Shown one piece after another: positions 1 to 6,521 of a stretch of 64,000 nt of DNA. Made by a program: the position numbers and the translations under genes. The DNA lies in NCBI RefSeq assembly GCF_000698555.1, contig NZ_JFHE01000010.1:116991-180990 (forward strand), given 5' to 3'. Numbering within the stretch: position 1 is the stretch's first letter; each line of letters opens with the position of its first letter. Below the pieces are notes generated by a model. That model saw nothing but the letters and a program-made list of their open reading frames with translations, was not told where the DNA came from and ran no database searches. The stretch comes from Caballeronia grimmiae. Its GTDB lineage: Bacteria; Pseudomonadota; Gammaproteobacteria; Burkholderiales; Burkholderiaceae.

Positions 1-1302
1 CAGGAGTTCGACGGCAAGCGTTACGCCATCGCGGAGAAGCAGATAGCCGGTTTGCGCAACGGCCCGTTCCGCCTCGCCGATGCACAAGGCGATCCGTTGC
101 CGACCGGCGTCATCACACGCGATCTCGTGCATCGCTTCTATCAGAACCAGATGCAGATCAACGCCGGGCGCAACAACCAGTTTGCGGCATGGGGCGACTC
201 GGGCGGCCTCGTGATGGGCCATTACCGGAACTCGCCGGACACTTTCAAGCTCTGGAGCCTCGCGCAGCAATACACGCTCTGCGACAACTTCTTCATGTCG
301 GCGTTCGGCGGTTCCTGGCTCAATCACATCTTCCTGATTTCGGCGCAGGCGCCGTATTATCCCGACGCGCACAACAGCCCGGCGGCGAAGCTGATCTCGG
401 CGGTCGAGGGCGACGATCCCACTGGCTCGCGCCTGAAGCTCGCGCCCGATTCACCGAAGTCCGCGCTCGAGGGTCCGCCTAAGTTCGTGCGCGACAGTTC
501 GCTCACCGCCGACGGTTACGCGGTCAACACGATGGCGCCGCCGTATCAGCCGAGCAACGTCAAGCCCGCGCCCGACAGCGACCCGCGTTTCGCGGATACC
601 GCGAACGCATTCGTGCTGCCGCCGCAGACGTACGCGACCATTGGCGACCGCCTGTCCGAGAAGGGCGTCGACTGGGCGTGGTACAGCGGCGCGTGGCAAT
701 ACGCGCTCGAGCATCGCGACACCGGCGCTGTGCCCGACTTCCAGTATCACCATCAGCCGTTCAATTACTTCCGCAACTTCGCGCCGGGCACGTCAGCGCG
801 CGAGCGGTATCTGCGTGACGCGGGTCTCGGCGACGATCCTTCGACGAACAAGCTCCTCGCGGACATCGACGCGGGCCGCCTGCCGTCCGTCACGTTCTAC
901 AAGCCGCAAGGCAACCTGAACATGCACGCGGGCTATGCGGACGTCGCATCGGGCGACCGGCATATCTCGAACGTGATCGAGCACATCCGGCGCGGGCCGC
1001 AGTGGGAGAACACGGTCGTGATCGTATCCGTCGACGAAAACGGCGGCTGGTGGGATCACGTCGCGCCGCCAAAGGGCGATCGCTGGGGACCGGGTTCGCG
1101 CATTCCGGCGCTCGTCGTGTCGCCGTTCGCCAGGAAGGGTTACGTCGATCATACGGTCTACGACACGAATTCGATCCTGCGCTTCATCTCGCGCGTGCAC
1201 GATCTAGCGCCGCTCGATGGCGTCGTGGCGCGGGACCGGGCGTTCGCGGCGAACGGCGAAGCGCCGCTTGGCGACCTCACCGCCTCGCTGGATCTGGCCT
1301 AG
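1..1302 (+). CDS. AcpA-like acid phosphatase / phosphoesterase, 5'-truncated by the window
   Basis: The frame is open from base 1 and ends with TAG at 1300-1302, so the first part of the gene lies outside the window; about 433 residues are visible. Family members are usually 500-560 residues. The sequence fits the phosphoesterase/phospholipase C family (PF04185), which hydrolyses phosphomonoesters or phospholipids, normally outside the cytoplasm. Visible family features are the FFMSAFGGSWLNHIF segment, the VSVDENGGWWDHVAPP block (acidic, metal-binding region) and the RIPALVVSPFARKGYVDHT segment near the C-terminus. The TTG at 52 is only an internal codon, not a true start. The stop overlaps the stop of the convergent RidA gene by 4 bp. 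Acid phosphatase (AcpA) is the best guess; phospholipase C is the alternative. Confidence 0.88.
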   Translation, partial: QEFDGKRYAIAEKQIAGLRNGPFRLADAQGDPLPTGVITRDLVHRFYQNQMQINAGRNNQFAAWGDSGGLVMGHYRNSPDTFKLWSLAQQYTLCDNFFMSAFGGSWLNHIFLISAQAPYYPDAHNSPAAKLISAVEGDDPTGSRLKLAPDSPKSALEGPPKFVRDSSLTADGYAVNTMAPPYQPSNVKPAPDSDPRFADTANAFVLPPQTYATIGDRLSEKGVDWAWYSGAWQYALEHRDTGAVPDFQYHHQPFNYFRNFAPGTSARERYLRDAGLGDDPSTNKLLADIDAGRLPSVTFYKPQGNLNMHAGYADVASGDRHISNVIEHIRRGPQWENTVVIVSVDENGGWWDHVAPPKGDRWGPGSRIPALVVSPFARKGYVDHTVYDTNSILRFISRVHDLAPLDGVVARDRAFAANGEAPLGDLTASLDLA

Positions 1303-1691
1303 ACGCGCTCGATCCACGCACGCGCCGATATCTCCAGCAGATAGCCGTAGTGCAGCGCGCCGACGGGCACGACGGCGCGCGCCGGCTTCCACGCGCCGAA
1401 GTGCTGCGCGTAAATCTCGTTGAACGCCTTCCAGTGCTCGACGCCGACGAGATAAACCGTCACTTCGATGCAGTCCGTCAGGCCGCCGCCCGCCGCTTCG
1501 AGCACGGTTCGGAGATTGAGCAAGGTCTGCTCGGCCTGCTCTTCGAATGGGCGGTCGCCGGTATGCGTGCCGTCCGGGCGCATCGGCAACTGGCCGGAGA
1601 CGCAGACCAGATTGCCGGCGCGCGTCGCGTGGCTGTAGTGGCCTGCGGGAATCGGCAGGCCGGGAGCGTTGATGGTTTCTATCGGTGGCAT
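1299..1691 (-). CDS. RidA / YjgF-YER057c-UK114 family protein
   Basis: 130 residues, the usual RidA length. RidA proteins are cytosolic trimers that hydrolyse reactive enamine/imine intermediates, and some members act in specific catabolic pathways. The family blocks are visible: an N-terminal GHYSHATRAGNLVCVSGQ segment, a TLLNLRTVLEAAGGGLTD helix region and the C-terminal KPARAVVPVGAL segment carrying the conserved Arg. The gene follows the LysR gene by 28 bp on the same strand, so the two are probably co-transcribed. It may be a pathway-specific RidA paralogue rather than the housekeeping copy, because no ilvA or similar gene is near. Its 3' end meets the phosphoesterase gene tail to tail. 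Confidence 0.88.
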   Translation of the reverse strand: MPPIETINAPGLPIPAGHYSHATRAGNLVCVSGQLPMRPDGTHTGDRPFEEQAEQTLLNLRTVLEAAGGGLTDCIEVTVYLVGVEHWKAFNEIYAQHFGAWKPARAVVPVGALHYGYLLEISARAWIERV

Positions 1692-1719
1692 CGTCGTTGA
1701 TTAGTTGAAAGTCGATGGG

Positions 1720-2607
1720 TCAGAGCGCGAGTCTGCTCGCGAGGAAATCGAGGAACGCACGAGCGCGGGCCGCCAGCGATTCGCTCTGGTAGTACACCGC
1801 GCTGATCGGCTGCCGAACGTCTTCGAGTGCGTCGTCGAGAATCGTGCGAAGGCGGCCGGTTTCGACATCGGCGGCGGTCATGAAATCGGCGAGACACGCG
1901 ATGCCGCCGCCGTCGATCGCGAGTTGCCGGATGGTTTCGCCGCTCGACGCGGACACGGCCGGCTTGATCGTCACGAACGCGGCGCGGCCATCACGCAGCG
2001 GCCAGTCGTTGAGGCTTTCGGGCGCGGTAAAACCGATGAGCCGGGCGCGCATCAACTCTTCGACATCGCGCGGCTCGCCGTGCTCCGCGAGATAAGCCGG
2101 GCTCGCAAGCACGCGCAGCCGGCTGCTGCCGAGCGTGCGCGCGTGCAGCGTGGAATCCTGCAGCGCGCCGATTCTTATCGCGATATCCACGCGCTGCTCC
2201 AGCAAATCCACGATACGTTCGTTGCTCGTCAGCTCGAGCGAAATCTCCGGATACAGCGCTGCGAACGCCTTCACGTGCGGCACCACGCAATGAAGCATGA
2301 ACGGCGACGCCGCGTCCACGCGCAGCCGCCCGGCTGGACGCTCGCGCCGTCGCGAGATGGCCTCTTCCGCGTCGTCCATCGCGGCGAGAATGGCGCGCGC
2401 GCGGGCGAGAAACAGTTCGCCCTCCTCCGTCAGTTGCAGGCGGCGCGTGGTGCGGCGAACAAGCGTCGCATCGAGCTTCTTTTCGAGCCGCGTGAGCGTG
2501 CGGCTGACACCGGAAACCGTCTGCTGCAGGGTTTCGGCTGCAGCCGTCATCGAACCGCTGTCGATCACGGTGACGAATACGAGCAGTTCGTCGGTATTCG
2601 TTTTCAT
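1720..2607 (-). CDS. LysR-family transcriptional regulator
   Basis: 295 residues, standard LTTR length. The N-terminal winged helix-turn-helix (about residues 5-65) is clear: LLVFVTVIDSGSMTAAAETL, then SGVSRTLTRLEKKL as the recognition region. Residues 90-295 form the periplasmic-binding-like effector domain. The SVVRRTTRR-like wing (LVRRTTRRLQLTEEG) places it in the large CrgA/YafC-type branch. It is divergent from the NAD-dependent epimerase gene at 2724, with a 116-bp shared promoter region that holds a dyad (2632-2656). By LTTR custom it probably regulates that gene and itself. The effector is unknown. Confidence 0.92.
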   Translation of the reverse strand: MKTNTDELLVFVTVIDSGSMTAAAETLQQTVSGVSRTLTRLEKKLDATLVRRTTRRLQLTEEGELFLARARAILAAMDDAEEAISRRRERPAGRLRVDAASPFMLHCVVPHVKAFAALYPEISLELTSNERIVDLLEQRVDIAIRIGALQDSTLHARTLGSSRLRVLASPAYLAEHGEPRDVEELMRARLIGFTAPESLNDWPLRDGRAAFVTIKPAVSASSGETIRQLAIDGGGIACLADFMTAADVETGRLRTILDDALEDVRQPISAVYYQSESLAARARAFLDFLASRLAL

Positions 2608-2631
2608 GGTGATACGCGTGATTGTTGATTT

Positions 2632-2656
2632 GTAGTCAAGGTTGATTTGAGACTAC
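2632..2656. promoter_or_regulatory. Candidate LysR operator dyad between divergent genes
   Basis: Perfect inverted arms GTAGTC (2632-2637) and GACTAC (2651-2656) flank a 13-bp A/T-rich spacer. Overlapping this, the octamer GTTGATTT occurs twice, at 2624-2631 and 2641-2648, 17 bp apart. The site lies between the LysR start (2607) and the epimerase start (2724), where an LTTR would bind. A weak candidate promoter for the + gene follows (TTGCGA at 2665, TACTGT at 2687, 16-bp spacer). Confidence 0.55.
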
Positions 2657-2723
2657 CACTCTTTTTGCGAAAGTCGAAGCCGCCGATACTGTCCGTACCG
2701 ATTCAATTCTCAGGAGCAAGCAC

Positions 2724-3620
2724 ATGAAGGTTTTCGTTACGGGCGCAGGCGGTTTCATCGGCGGATCGATTGCGGCGGGGCTGGTGCGCGACGGCCATCA
2801 GGTGCGGGGCCTCATTCGCCGCGCCGAGCAAGGCGCGGCGCTGAAGCAAGCGGGCATCGAGCCGGTCGTCGGCAGCCTCGACGACGCCGCCCTGCTCGCC
2901 ACGGAAGCCCGCGCGGCCGATGCCGTCATCAACGCGGCGAGCAGCGATCATCGCGGCGCGGTTGAAGCGCTGATCGGCGCGCTCGAAGGCTCGAACAAGC
3001 CGTTTCTGCATACGAGCGGATCGAGCATCGTCGGTGATGCGTCGGGCGGCGAGGCATCGGATTCGGTCTACACCGAAACCACGCTGCCGGAGCCGACTGC
3101 CGACAAGGCGCCGCGCGTCGCCATCGACAATCTGGTGCTGGATGCCGCGAAGCGCGGCGTGCGCTCGGCCGTGCTCTGCAACACGCTGATTTACGGCCAC
3201 GGCGCGATTCCCGATACCGCCAGCGTGCAGTTGCCGCGTCTGGAGCGGCAGGCGAAAAAGAGCGGCGTCGTGCGGCATGTGGGACGCGGACTGAACATCT
3301 GGTCGAACGTGCATATCGACGATGTGGTCGACGCCTATCGCCGCGCGCTCGACAAGACGCCGGCGGGCACGTTCTATTTCATCGAAAGCGGGGAAGCGCA
3401 GTTCCGCGACATGACCGTCGCAATGGCGAAGACGCTCGACCTGCGGGGACCGGAAGACTGGCCGCTGGAACAGGCGATCGAGGAATGGGGCTACGAGATG
3501 GCGTCCTACGGACTCGGGTCGAATAGCCGGGTGCGGGGCGAGCGCGCGCGGACGCTGCTGGGCTGGGCGCCGGAGCGTAAGTCGGTGGTCGAGTGGATCG
3601 AGAAGGAAATGGTGCGCTGA
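2724..3620 (+). CDS. NAD-dependent epimerase/dehydratase family (extended SDR) protein
   Basis: 298 residues with an N-terminal Rossmann nucleotide-binding motif, MKVFVTGAGGFIGGSIAAGL, characteristic of atypical or extended SDRs. The later segments HTSGSSIVGDASGG and LCNTLIYGHG match the family. The usual YxxxK catalytic pair is not evident, so the enzyme resembles the atypical YeeZ/NmrA-like or dehydratase-like branch. An AGGAG ribosome site sits just upstream of the ATG (CAGGAGCAAGCACATG). It is transcribed divergently from the LysR regulator and probably controlled by it. The gene ends just before a strong bidirectional hairpin. The substrate is not deducible. Confidence 0.87.
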   Translation: MKVFVTGAGGFIGGSIAAGLVRDGHQVRGLIRRAEQGAALKQAGIEPVVGSLDDAALLATEARAADAVINAASSDHRGAVEALIGALEGSNKPFLHTSGSSIVGDASGGEASDSVYTETTLPEPTADKAPRVAIDNLVLDAAKRGVRSAVLCNTLIYGHGAIPDTASVQLPRLERQAKKSGVVRHVGRGLNIWSNVHIDDVVDAYRRALDKTPAGTFYFIESGEAQFRDMTVAMAKTLDLRGPEDWPLEQAIEEWGYEMASYGLGSNSRVRGERARTLLGWAPERKSVVEWIEKEMVR

Positions 3621-3634
3621 TCGGCGACCAACGA

Positions 3635-3673
3635 AAACGCGGCTAAATTGGCTTGACCAATTTAGCCGCGTTT
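3635..3673. terminator. Perfect 17-bp hairpin between convergent genes (bidirectional terminator)
   Basis: Arms 3635-3651 and 3657-3673 are perfectly complementary over 17 bp with a 5-nt loop (CTTGA). The outer part of the stem is A3/T3, giving short U tracts in both directions. It lies between the convergent epimerase (stop 3620) and Ldh (stop 3688) genes. The apex AATTGG-N5-CCAATT also matches the GntR/FCD (LldR, PdhR type) operator pattern; see findings. Confidence 0.8.
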
Positions 3674-3687
3674 CACATCTGAGCCGC

Positions 3688-4782
3688 TTACTTCAGCGCG
3701 CTCGCGAACTTTTCGATGTCCGCTTCGGCCATGCCCGACTTCTGCGCCGATTCACGAATCTGCTTCCACGTGGTCGGATCGATCGGCACGCCATTCGCAC
3801 GGCGTTCCGCGCGGCGCGCCTCTTCCGGCTCGCCGGGCGCGTAGATCGCGTCGATGCCCTCGGCGCGCGGCGACGCCTTCATCCATTCGAGGAACGCTTC
3901 GGCTTCGGCCTGAGCGGCGGGAGCGTCGAAGGCGTTCGGATCGAGAATCACCGAGGTCATGCAGTTCATGATCGCGCTGGTCTTTTCGAGCGTGCTTTCG
4001 TGCGTCGTGTAACCGCCCGAGAGCGCCCCGCCGAAGATCTCGCACAGCGCGGCGAGGCCGGAACCCTTGTGCAGACCGAACGCCGTCAGCGAACCGAACG
4101 GCTGCTCGTGCATGACCTTCGGTTCGACCGTCGGCCGGCCTTCGTGGTCGAGCAGCATGCCCGGCGCGACCTGGACGCCCTTGTTGTACGCCACGCGCGT
4201 CTTGCCGTAGGCGATGCCCGCTGTCGCGAAATCGAGCACGAGCGGGCTCTTGCCGTCGCGCGGATACGCCGCGCAGAACGGGTTCGTGCCGAAGCGCCGG
4301 TCGATCCCGCCGAACGGCGCGACGAGCGGATCGCCCGCCACGTTCACGAAGTGGAACGACACGAGCCCTGCGTTCGCGCACTGCTCGGCCCAGTGTCCGA
4401 TGCGCCCGATGTGATGCGCGTTGCGCAGGCCGACCGCGCACACGCCGAACTTCTTCGCGCGCTCGATGCCGTGCTCCATCGCCTCGTAGGCGACGACTTG
4501 CCCGAAGCCCTTGCGGCCGTCGACGGTCAGCACCGCGCCGGCGTCGCGGACGATTTCCGCGTGCGTGTTCAGTTGCAACTGGCCGTCTCCGAGCGACGAC
4601 ACATAGCGCGGAATCATCCCGACGCCGTGCGAATCGTGGCCCGACAGGTTCGACATCACGAGGTGATCGGCGACCAGTTCCGCTTCGCGCGGCGCGCTTC
4701 CGGCGCGTTCCCAGATGGCGCGGACGTAGGCGTGCAGCGTATCGGCGGCAATGCGTTGTTCGGGTTTGCTGGTTTCGTTCAT
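3688..4782 (-). CDS. Ldh-family (malate/L-lactate-type) NAD(P)-dependent oxidoreductase
   Basis: 364 residues of the malate/L-lactate dehydrogenase (Ldh_2) family, which has a non-Rossmann NAD-binding fold and includes malate, sulfolactate, ureidoglycolate and hydroxycarboxylate dehydrogenases. Family blocks are evident: the SNLSGHDSHGVGMIPRYV segment with the catalytic His, the RNAHHIGRIGHWAEQ motif, the FGTNPFCAAYP segment and the HKGSGLAALCEIFGGALSGG block. A GGAGACGAGAG ribosome site precedes the ATG. The gene is monocistronic between a bidirectional hairpin and a promoter region carrying a GntR-like palindrome (4864-4880). The exact 2-hydroxyacid substrate cannot be told from sequence. 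Confidence 0.9.
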   Translation of the reverse strand: MNETSKPEQRIAADTLHAYVRAIWERAGSAPREAELVADHLVMSNLSGHDSHGVGMIPRYVSSLGDGQLQLNTHAEIVRDAGAVLTVDGRKGFGQVVAYEAMEHGIERAKKFGVCAVGLRNAHHIGRIGHWAEQCANAGLVSFHFVNVAGDPLVAPFGGIDRRFGTNPFCAAYPRDGKSPLVLDFATAGIAYGKTRVAYNKGVQVAPGMLLDHEGRPTVEPKVMHEQPFGSLTAFGLHKGSGLAALCEIFGGALSGGYTTHESTLEKTSAIMNCMTSVILDPNAFDAPAAQAEAEAFLEWMKASPRAEGIDAIYAPGEPEEARRAERRANGVPIDPTTWKQIRESAQKSGMAEADIEKFASALK

Positions 4783-4863
4783 TGCGACTCTCGTCTCCTT
4801 TGATCGATGACTGGTGCGGCGCTTTCTGAAGAAGCGCGCGTGCCTGTTACTTTACAGACGTTC

Positions 4864-4880
4864 AACTGGCCTGACCAGTT
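4864..4880. promoter_or_regulatory. GntR/FCD-type operator palindrome upstream of the Ldh-family gene
   Basis: Perfect palindrome AACTGG-CCTGA-CCAGTT, 82-98 bp upstream of the Ldh-family start. It resembles operators of FadR/PdhR/LldR-type GntR regulators. On the minus strand it overlaps the -35 of a candidate promoter (TGGTCA, 17 bp, TAAAGT), which would suit repression. The match to the family consensus is from memory, and the regulator is not identified. Confidence 0.55.
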
Positions 4881-4908
4881 TGTTTTTCAGAAAACACTGA
4901 AAACGGCG

Positions 4909-4935
4909 AAAAAACGCCCGCTCGTGGCGGGCGTT
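4909..4935 (-). terminator. Rho-independent terminator of the M20 peptidase gene
   Basis: On the minus strand, a 9-bp stem AACGCCCGC/GCGGGCGTT with a 5-nt loop is followed directly by a run of Ts (A run at 4909-4914 on the plus strand). It lies 27 bp past the M20 gene's stop, as expected for an intrinsic terminator. Confidence 0.85.
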
Positions 4936-4961
4936 GCTGTTCCGGAATTGCCGGGAACCGC

Positions 4962-6431
4962 TCAGGGCGCTGCGGCGATCACTTCGGCCACGGCCGCCGT
5001 CAGCTTCCTGGCGTAGGGCACGTGCAGGAATTCGTTCGGCCCGTGCGCGTTGGACTTCGGCCCGAGCACGCCGCACACCATGAACTGCGAGCGCGGGAAA
5101 CCCTCTTTGAGCGTGTTCATCAGCGGAATCGTGCCGCCCTGCCCGATATACGCGACATCCGCGCCGAAATGACGACGCGACGCATCGTTCAGCGACGACG
5201 CCAGCCACGGCGCAAGCTCCGGCGCGCTCCAGCCGGTCGCCGCGCCGGCTTCGGGCTTGAACGTGACCTTCGCGTTGTACGGCGGATCGAGTTCGAGCAG
5301 CGACTTCAATTGCGCAACCGCTTCGGTCGCTTCGACGAGCGGCGGCAGCCGCAGCGACAGCTTGAAAGCCGTGCGCGGCGCGAGCACGTTGCCGGCGTCC
5401 GCGAGCGGCGGCAGGCCGGCCGCGCCCGTCACCGTCAGCGACGGACGCCACGTCGAGTTGAGCAGCGCTTCTTTCGGATCGGTCGTGGTCGGCAGCACGC
5501 TGCCGCCGTCCTGACCGCAGCTCCAGGGCAACTTCTTCCAGACATCGTCGCCGAGGATGTGCGCGGTCGCTTCGGCCTCTCTCATGCGCTGGCCGGGAAT
5601 CGCGCAGTGGAAATTCTTCGGCAGCAGATTCCCGGTCGCGGCATCCTCGAGCCGCTCGAACAATTGCCGCATGATGCGGAATGTCGACGGCGCGATGCCG
5701 CCGTAGCCGCCCGAATGCAGCCCTTCTTCGAGCACCTGCACTTCGAGGTCGCCGGCGACGAGGCCGCGCAGCGACGTGGTGAGCCATAGTTGATCGTAAT
5801 TGCCCGCGCCGGAATCGAGACAGATGACGAGGCCGACGTCGCCGAGCCTGTCGCGCAGCGCGTCGATGTACGGCAGCAAGTCGTAACTGCCCGATTCCTC
5901 ACACGTCTCGATGATGCCGACGCAACGCGGCCGCTCCACGCCCTGCGCATCCAGCGCGGCGAGTGCGGTGATGCTCGCGTAAGTCGCGTAGCCATCGTCG
6001 GCGCCGCCACGGCCGTAGAGCTTGCCGTCCTCGAGCTTGGGTGTCCACGGGCCGAGATCGCTGCGCCAGCCTTCGAATTCAGGCTGCTTGTCGAGGTGTC
6101 CATAGAGGACGACAGTCTCGGTGCTGCCCGAGCGTGTCGCGGGTGCTTCGAAGAAGATGACCGGCGTGCGGCCGGTGAGCCGGACGATCTCAACCTTCAG
6201 GCCCTTCACGGGCTGCCTCTTGGCCCAGTCGGCGGCGTCCGTCACCACGCGTTCGATAAAACCGTGGCGCGCCCAGTCGACGTCGAACATCGGGCTTTTC
6301 GCGGGCACCGCGATGTAGTCGGTCAGCGCGGGAACGATCTCGTCGTCCCACTTCTGATTAACGAACTGCTGCAATGCGGCCGGATCGAGCCGTACCGCTT
6401 CTTCGTGTTGTGTGCTGTCGCCAGAGTTCAT
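4962..6431 (-). CDS. M20-family metallopeptidase
   Basis: 489 residues from the chosen ATG; an in-frame ATG 30 bp upstream (6461) lacks any ribosome site, whereas a GTGGAACC stretch precedes this one. M20 enzymes are cytosolic two-zinc exopeptidases or dipeptidases. Metal-site motifs are present: VVLYGHLDKQPEFEGW (His and Asp), GRGGADDGYA (bridging Asp) and ETCEESGS (catalytic Glu-Glu pair). A dimerisation domain is inserted in the middle third. The C-terminal AHGPNEFLHVPYARK segment supplies the last His ligand. Length fits the CNDP/DapE-like branch acting on dipeptides. It is flanked by its own terminator downstream and is probably monocistronic. Confidence 0.92.
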   Translation of the reverse strand: MNSGDSTQHEEAVRLDPAALQQFVNQKWDDEIVPALTDYIAVPAKSPMFDVDWARHGFIERVVTDAADWAKRQPVKGLKVEIVRLTGRTPVIFFEAPATRSGSTETVVLYGHLDKQPEFEGWRSDLGPWTPKLEDGKLYGRGGADDGYATYASITALAALDAQGVERPRCVGIIETCEESGSYDLLPYIDALRDRLGDVGLVICLDSGAGNYDQLWLTTSLRGLVAGDLEVQVLEEGLHSGGYGGIAPSTFRIMRQLFERLEDAATGNLLPKNFHCAIPGQRMREAEATAHILGDDVWKKLPWSCGQDGGSVLPTTTDPKEALLNSTWRPSLTVTGAAGLPPLADAGNVLAPRTAFKLSLRLPPLVEATEAVAQLKSLLELDPPYNAKVTFKPEAGAATGWSAPELAPWLASSLNDASRRHFGADVAYIGQGGTIPLMNTLKEGFPRSQFMVCGVLGPKSNAHGPNEFLHVPYARKLTAAVAEVIAAAP

Positions 6432-6521
6432 GACGGTGGTTCCACGCGGACAAACCACCATGATAGACGGGAATCTTTACGATTCGCGTGATGTTCTGCC
6501 GTATGAACAATGGCCCGTTTT

